In this document: piece by piece, positions 59,318 to 64,000 of the stretch
Layout of the letters: the number at the start of each line of letters is the position of its first letter
Position numbering within the stretch: position 1 is the first letter of the stretch
Source: Haemonchus contortus
Taxonomy: Eukaryota > Nematoda > Chromadorea > Rhabditida > Trichostrongylidae
DNA length: 64,000 bases
Direction of reading: 5' to 3'
Assembly: GCA_000469685.2 (NCBI GenBank)
Contig: LS997566.1
Span: 7,794,491-7,858,490, forward strand
The notes under the pieces: generated by a model
What the model was told of the DNA's origin: nothing
The model's database searches: none
The model's input: the letters and a program-made list of their open reading frames with translations, nothing else
Position numbers and translations under genes: made by a program

Positions 59318-60359
59318 TCAGAATGCTGGGAGCTGGCCTTTGGAGAAGTGCACCAGTGCCATTTTGATGTCGTCGCGGGTTTGAAAGTCCTGACCATCCA
59401 GATGACGTTGAAGATGGGGAAAAAGGTGGTAATACGAGGGATCCAGATCTGAGGAACATGGTTGGAGTGGTAAACTTGCCCTGCCGAAATTCGTCAGTTC
59501 AGTTTTGGTCGTTCTTGCAATGTGCGACAGAGCGTTTTCGTGTTGGAAGTAAACTTTGTGCTGCTGCGGACGTGTAGCTTCGGGATTCGCCTTCAAATTC
59601 CTCAGTTGCGTAATGTAGACGTGTGCGGTCACTGTGCATCCTTCATCTGGCAGCTCCCATTATTCGACACCGTGAACGCTCCACCAGAATCAGAGGATAA
59701 CCTCCTTGGCGTGTACGTTGGGTTTGGGGGAGTCTTCTGCATGCGCACCTTTGTCAGTCCATTGAGCACGCCGGTGAACGTTAGAGTAGAGGTTCGACTT
59801 CGCACCGCTGGTGACTAGGTACTCGAGCCAAGTGTGGCGCCCTTGAGCGTGAGGAGAGAAAGTGCCATGTCGTCGCGGCGGTCTATGTCATACTGCTTCA
59901 AAGCATGAAGCATCTATGGACCGAGCTTTCGCACCTTGTCGATCGACTTCAATCCACGAAGAACTGTGGACTGACTCCCCAAGGGTGACTGCCAGTTCAC
60001 GAGTAGTTTGATACGGATCGGCTTCCACCTGGCTCCGCAGCACCTTCAAATCCAACTTCATTGAGCGTCCCGGACGGTCTTCATTTTCGACGGTATAGTC
60101 GCCCAATGTGAACTTCTGATGCAACTTGTAAATTCTACACCTCCTGCTTGTGAAAGTCCTTCATATCTCTATCGGTTGCCGCGGGTTCATGGTCAGATAA
60201 AAAAATAGATATGATGGCGTTGCGGATGTGGAGTTGCCACGGCCTGAAACCATGAGGCATAGTTGCTGGAAAGGGAACAGTTAGGTGCCTTCTTAAGTAT
60301 GCTTTCGGAAGAGCTTTCCACACTCTATCTAACAATACTTCGCACCTTCATTTTCGTCA
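59318..60359 (-). pseudogene. Mariner transposase pseudogene
   Basis: Reading from 60359 on the minus strand, the expected order of parts is seen: an MKVRS-type start, the helix-turn-helix segment (VEADPYQTTRELAVTLG), a KSIDKVRKLGPWMLHALK linker-like block, the catalytic core and the C-terminal YHLFPHLQRHLDG block. Several frameshifts and in-frame stops (TGA and TAA before the DEGCTVTAHVY block) break it. All three catalytic aspartates of the DD34D triad appear lost: the first motif reads VTSGAKS instead of TGDEKW, the second HENALSH instead of HDNA.PH, and the third SSDLDPSYYHLF instead of SPDLAPSDYHLF. The protein cannot be functional. Confidence 0.9.
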
Positions 60360-60401
60360 TCTCTTTCAAGAGTTATGATCGCTAGAAGTTATCACTACCA
60401 T

Positions 60402-60430
60402 TTTGTCCGAGGACTTATGACTCAACCTAA
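60402..60430 (-). repeat. Mariner right terminal inverted repeat
   Basis: Partner of 59169-59197, followed by the TA target duplication. Confidence 0.95.
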
Positions 60431-60432
60431 TA

Positions 60433-61440
60433 CTTTCACACAAAACTTTGTCCATATAACCAACCCACCTCCATGAAAAGCTCAATTGCCTCAGCGGATA
60501 TCATTCAATGATTAAATCCCTCCGGACTAGAAGAGCCTATTCTGCTGAGCCTAACAACCATATTCAAAGGGCTTGATGCAAATAAAGCCTAATATAAACT
60601 GGATGAGAGTGATACGAGACAGTAGAAGATTTATGATATGATCACAGATACAATAATTATCACATTTTTCCTATCAATTTAAGTTCATTCAAATGAAGTG
60701 GAACTTCCACAATCGATTATAATTATGTTAACAATTAAATGCGAATTACAAAAGCTCGATCACTGAGACTGAATCCTTGGACGAGTCGCGCTAGCTCATC
60801 CTATGCAATCAATTTTTAAAGACATCGTCCACGAATAGCTTGCACATCCACCTTGCCTCAATTGAATCCATACTCCACGGCATGATTCGAAATAAAGAAA
60901 AATACCGCGTCCTTTATGCTCGAGAGTTCACGGAAGCGAACCCCAAGCTTCGTTTTATTATCGATTTAAAGATTGGCTCGAAACGAAACTGTACTGATCT
61001 AATTCCAAGTGAAATAGTATGTAAACAATAGACTATCACTTAACCATGTCACTCGAAATTCGGCTCGATCTTTATATTTGGTTTTTAGCTATTCCCTGCG
61101 CTTTGGAAACGTTTTAGGAATACTCTTTCGATGGATTTTTCCTAAGAAAATTAAATTTCGTTGAAGGCGATTTCACAGATGGACTACAACTACGAATAAT
61201 ATAATCACATGCAATGCTCATCACGATTCCATGAACGGAACCCTCATGGAGAAATTATTCTAAACTATACAACAAAACTGGTAGAGTGGTTGGCACGGAA
61301 TGTGAGTTAGAAATATTACAAATCACATATTAAGAAGTAAATCTCGTCGTCTATTAAAAACAAGAAGAAAAAGAAGAAAAGAAGAAGAAAAAGAAGTAAA
61401 AACAATCTGTTTGTGTCGCACCTAGTGGGACATCAGTTCA
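60433..61440. other. Intergenic, 3' flank of the adaptor gene
   Basis: AT-rich. It contains a GAA/GAAA-rich purine tract at 61361-61397. No gene was recognised, and no canonical poly(A) signal was identified for the adaptor gene. Confidence 0.4.
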
Positions 61441-63946
61441 TCAATCGACTGTGGCTCGTTGAGCAATAGATTGCTTTACTGCCTATAAGTGGAGTTAATT
61501 TCTTAGAAGAAAAAAAAGTAAAGAGAAAGTCGCTGTAAAAAGCAACTACCTGAGTTTTTTCTGCATCTATTTTAATATACTCGATATCAGACGGAGCCGG
61601 GCTTCGCATAGAATGGGTTCTGTCTAAGGGGACAGGATTGAAGTAATCGAGCTCACGTGATCGGCCTAGCGGTCCGGCAGACTGAAATGGCGACTCCAGC
61701 ATTTATTCATGAAAGAAAGCCATCTGCGCAATACATTAGTACAACCATTGCATAGATTAAGACAGAAAGGAAACTTTCTTCAGTCGCTTGTTTACCAAAA
61801 CCTGCTCAATACCGAAAAATCAATGGGCAGAATCATTATCATTAGCTTTTCGACAAAGCGACGTGTTACGAAAAATTCACTTGAACAGTATATTGAACAA
61901 CTTGCTGACACTTAACTTCCGCGGAAGCTAAGCCGAGCAAGTCGTGCACAAGCTTCAAAAAAGACCTTTTCCCATATGTTTGAAAGAACGAGTAATATTA
62001 CAAAAAAACATAAATAAACACTTTTTTCTCAGACTGGAACAAAAGCAAAACAAGGAAGAGAGAAGAAGAAGAGGGGATAAAAATATTGACAAATATATAT
62101 ATAATAGTTCATAATATAATAACAAAACATCAAGTCAAAACGAGTTATATAATAGTTTACCTTAGGGGGATCTCGCATGTCCCTCGGCTTTGAACTTGCT
62201 CTTGCTCGGGGTGTCCTCGAAGTACGTATGAAGTTATTGCCTGACCTGAACAGGTTTGCTGTAGCTCGCCAGTAGAACCTCCATCCAACAAAAGAGCTGC
62301 ATAGAACTCAAAACTAGGTGTTTCATACATTTCCGACAAAACTCGAGATCGCCACCAAATCTTTCGTCGATCACTTCTAATGATAATGGAATTATAAGAC
62401 AATATTATAAGGCAAAACTTTCGTAACAACCAGGAGTATGGCAGATTATACACCGAAATAATTCCGGGCGAGTAGCTGCAGAATAAGCGCACTCAGCCGA
62501 TCATTTCCGCTGAGAAAACACAAATTGCAACTGACAGTCTATGCTATGCTTGATTTGCCAACCCGCTGTCAAATTATTAAAAGCATTGAAATAAAATGAA
62601 AAATATCAAGTCAAAAACTCAAAATCTCCCACCCTCCAGGTTTAATTACCGATTGAGCCGGTTTCCCAGATGTATAGCAATAAACACATAATGGTCCAAA
62701 AAATTGAGAATGTACGCTTACTTATTATAACCGTGTATGGTCATTTCCTCGGGCACCTTTTCTTCATCGTAATCGTAGAGCCGCAGTTTAGCCGGTTTGT
62801 TTGAACGATCAACCGCTGGGGGCAGAAAACCTGGTCCACCACGGAATCCGCTCTCTGGGTTCTCATATGGAACAATTCCATGCCTGAATAAACGAATACA
62901 AAGAAGTAGGAATAAATCATTTTGTAAGAGTTATTCGAACTTACATCTTTATAGTTTCACCGCTGCTGTCATTTTCCATGACTTCGTCTATAAGGCTGCG
63001 AGTTGGAGGTGAGCCCATGTGAGACATATGGTCCTACAAATTTTCACTAGAACTATACCGTAATGTAGCTACTACATACACAATGATCGCAGTGGTTCAT
63101 GGAGAACTGGACCAACAAAAAAAAGCAGAAGGTAATGGAATCATTATGTACCACAGCCAATCTCTTTACAGGAACCCCGGTAGAAGAAGATGCAGAAGAA
63201 TATTGAGGGCGCAGACGCGTCCTGGAATGGAAGTATGCATAATTAACACATCGCAGACAATAAAAAAATAATAGAAAGTTCAAAGACCTCGGAGGAACCG
63301 GTGGTCCACAAGACAGGTTGCTCAACTGTGAAATACAGCTGGTCGAATCATCGTCTCCTTCATCACTGGGATGGCCTGACGTTACAGAGGAACAGGCGGA
63401 TGCTGACGACGATGCCCGCGGCCCTTCCAAAGAATCTTAAGATCGAAGAACAAGATTATGTTATCATTTAAAAAATATACTATTTATTTAATAATACTGA
63501 CGGTATATTGCAAAGGAAGTCAACCTAAGGGAATTCATAAAGGTTCTCGAGTCAATGCTATCAAATACGCTAAAACTGACCTGTTCTGCGATGTCGCCTC
63601 TGATTACTGGTTTTTCTTACCACTGCAGTGGAAGGAACATGACGTTGGCCGCTGTGATTTCGGAAATTTCTTGAGTGGAGGTGTGTTCTCTTTGATTTCT
63701 GTAAAGATGATTATGGAAAAAAGAAGTAGCACTAAACGTTATCATACCACACAACACAACACACTGCCTAGATACAAGTCATCTCTGCACGTCACTAATA
63801 CAGCTACACGACGGCATTTTCACAACAGTTAGGCTCACACGATGATCTTGGACATCAGGTACTGCTTCATCATTGAGGGACTTTATCGCAGGAGGAGGGT
63901 TCATTTCGCGTTTCAAATGAAGTTTGAACGGACGTAACCCAATGAT
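61441..63946 (-). CDS. GAB/DOS/SOC-1-like docking adaptor, C-terminal nine exons (5' end outside window)
   Basis: Exons, 5' to 3' on the minus strand: 63841-63946, 63621-63698, 63288-63435, 63170-63221, 62945-63033, 62722-62883, 62161-62245, 61550-61681, 61441-61482. All phases join, giving 297 residues and TGA. Motifs: PPVPPR; IVPYENPE (a YxN Grb2-SH2-type site); FLPPAVDRSNKP, fitting PxxxRxxKP, the Grb2 C-terminal SH3 motif characteristic of Gab proteins; DYFNPV (second YxN); and near the end IEYIKIDAEKTQAV, which matches the Gab tail pattern (V)DYxxVDxxKTxAL and the [IVL]xYxx[IVL] consensus for SHP-2 type phosphatases. Known family members are receptor-tyrosine-kinase docking proteins with an N-terminal PH domain, which would lie upstream of position 64000. 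Family assignment is by motif only. A different Grb2-binding scaffold remains possible. Confidence 0.72.
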
Positions 63947-64000
63947 CTGGGATTAATTCATATGAATTACAATGCGAGTTAATGCGCTGTACATCCAATG

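Larger units (their letters stand above)
59169..60430 (-). mobile_element. Mariner-family transposon, full length (1,262 bp), inactivated
   Basis: The element is bounded by identical 29-bp terminal inverted repeats starting TTAGGTTGAGTCATAAGTCC. It is flanked by TA dinucleotides (59167-59168 and 60431-60432), the expected Tc1/mariner target-site duplication. A degenerate transposase runs on the minus strand. The perfect ends with a decayed gene suggest insertion not very long ago, after mobilisation by a transposase supplied elsewhere. Confidence 0.95.

Noticed and set aside
1..64000. CRISPR arrays, bacterial operons, rRNA genes
   Set aside because: No regularly spaced repeats with unique spacers, no ribosome-binding-site-led gene clusters and no rRNA-like blocks were seen. 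The gene structure is eukaryotic throughout.

Overview
The window looks like nuclear DNA of a parasitic strongylid (clade V) nematode, most likely a hookworm-type species. The strongest evidence is a pair of two-domain ASP/SCP-TAPS secreted-protein genes of the Ancylostoma-secreted-protein type, split into 13 short exons with nematode-style splice sites (TTTCAG-like acceptors, 50-130 bp introns). Nothing looks bacterial. Most of the 64 kb is intergenic or intronic sequence full of decayed repeats, and most long open frames carry no recognisable family.

Layout. 1-25.1 kb: no firmly recognised complete gene. It holds a decayed RTE-type LINE 3' end (6.5-6.8 kb), several copies of a roughly 270-bp tRNA-derived SINE, a roughly 1-kb direct segmental duplication (12.8-14.8 kb), a fold-back element (16.6-16.8 kb), and the last two exons of an unrecognised + strand gene (23,987-24,325). 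25.2-31.6 kb: a large inverted duplication. Two intact, nearly identical two-domain ASP genes are transcribed away from each other. Each arm of about 2.75 kb carries promoter, all 13 exons and the poly(A) signal, and the arms are separated by a unique spacer of about 970 bp.

33.1-33.6 kb: two SINE copies head to head. 34.0-36.2 kb: a small + strand gene, probably SL trans-spliced, encoding about 122 aa. One of its exons has a paralogue of identical length and phase in a second, longer + strand gene at 47.0-52.4 kb. 41.8-46.9 kb: a GC-rich, triplet-repeat-rich patch and some isolated exon-like segments. 54-60.4 kb: more SINE copies, an isolated minus-strand exon, and a complete but dead mariner transposon (59,169-60,430) with perfect 29-bp terminal inverted repeats. 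61.4-63.95 kb: nine exons of a minus-strand GAB/DOS/SOC-1-like signalling adaptor, whose 5' part lies beyond the window.

The genes do not form an operon or pathway. The coherent themes are a recently duplicated or gene-converted secreted effector-type gene pair, a receptor-tyrosine-kinase docking adaptor, and a heavy load of short interspersed repeats. All gene models were built by hand from splice signals, phase continuity and family motifs, with no alignment or transcript data.
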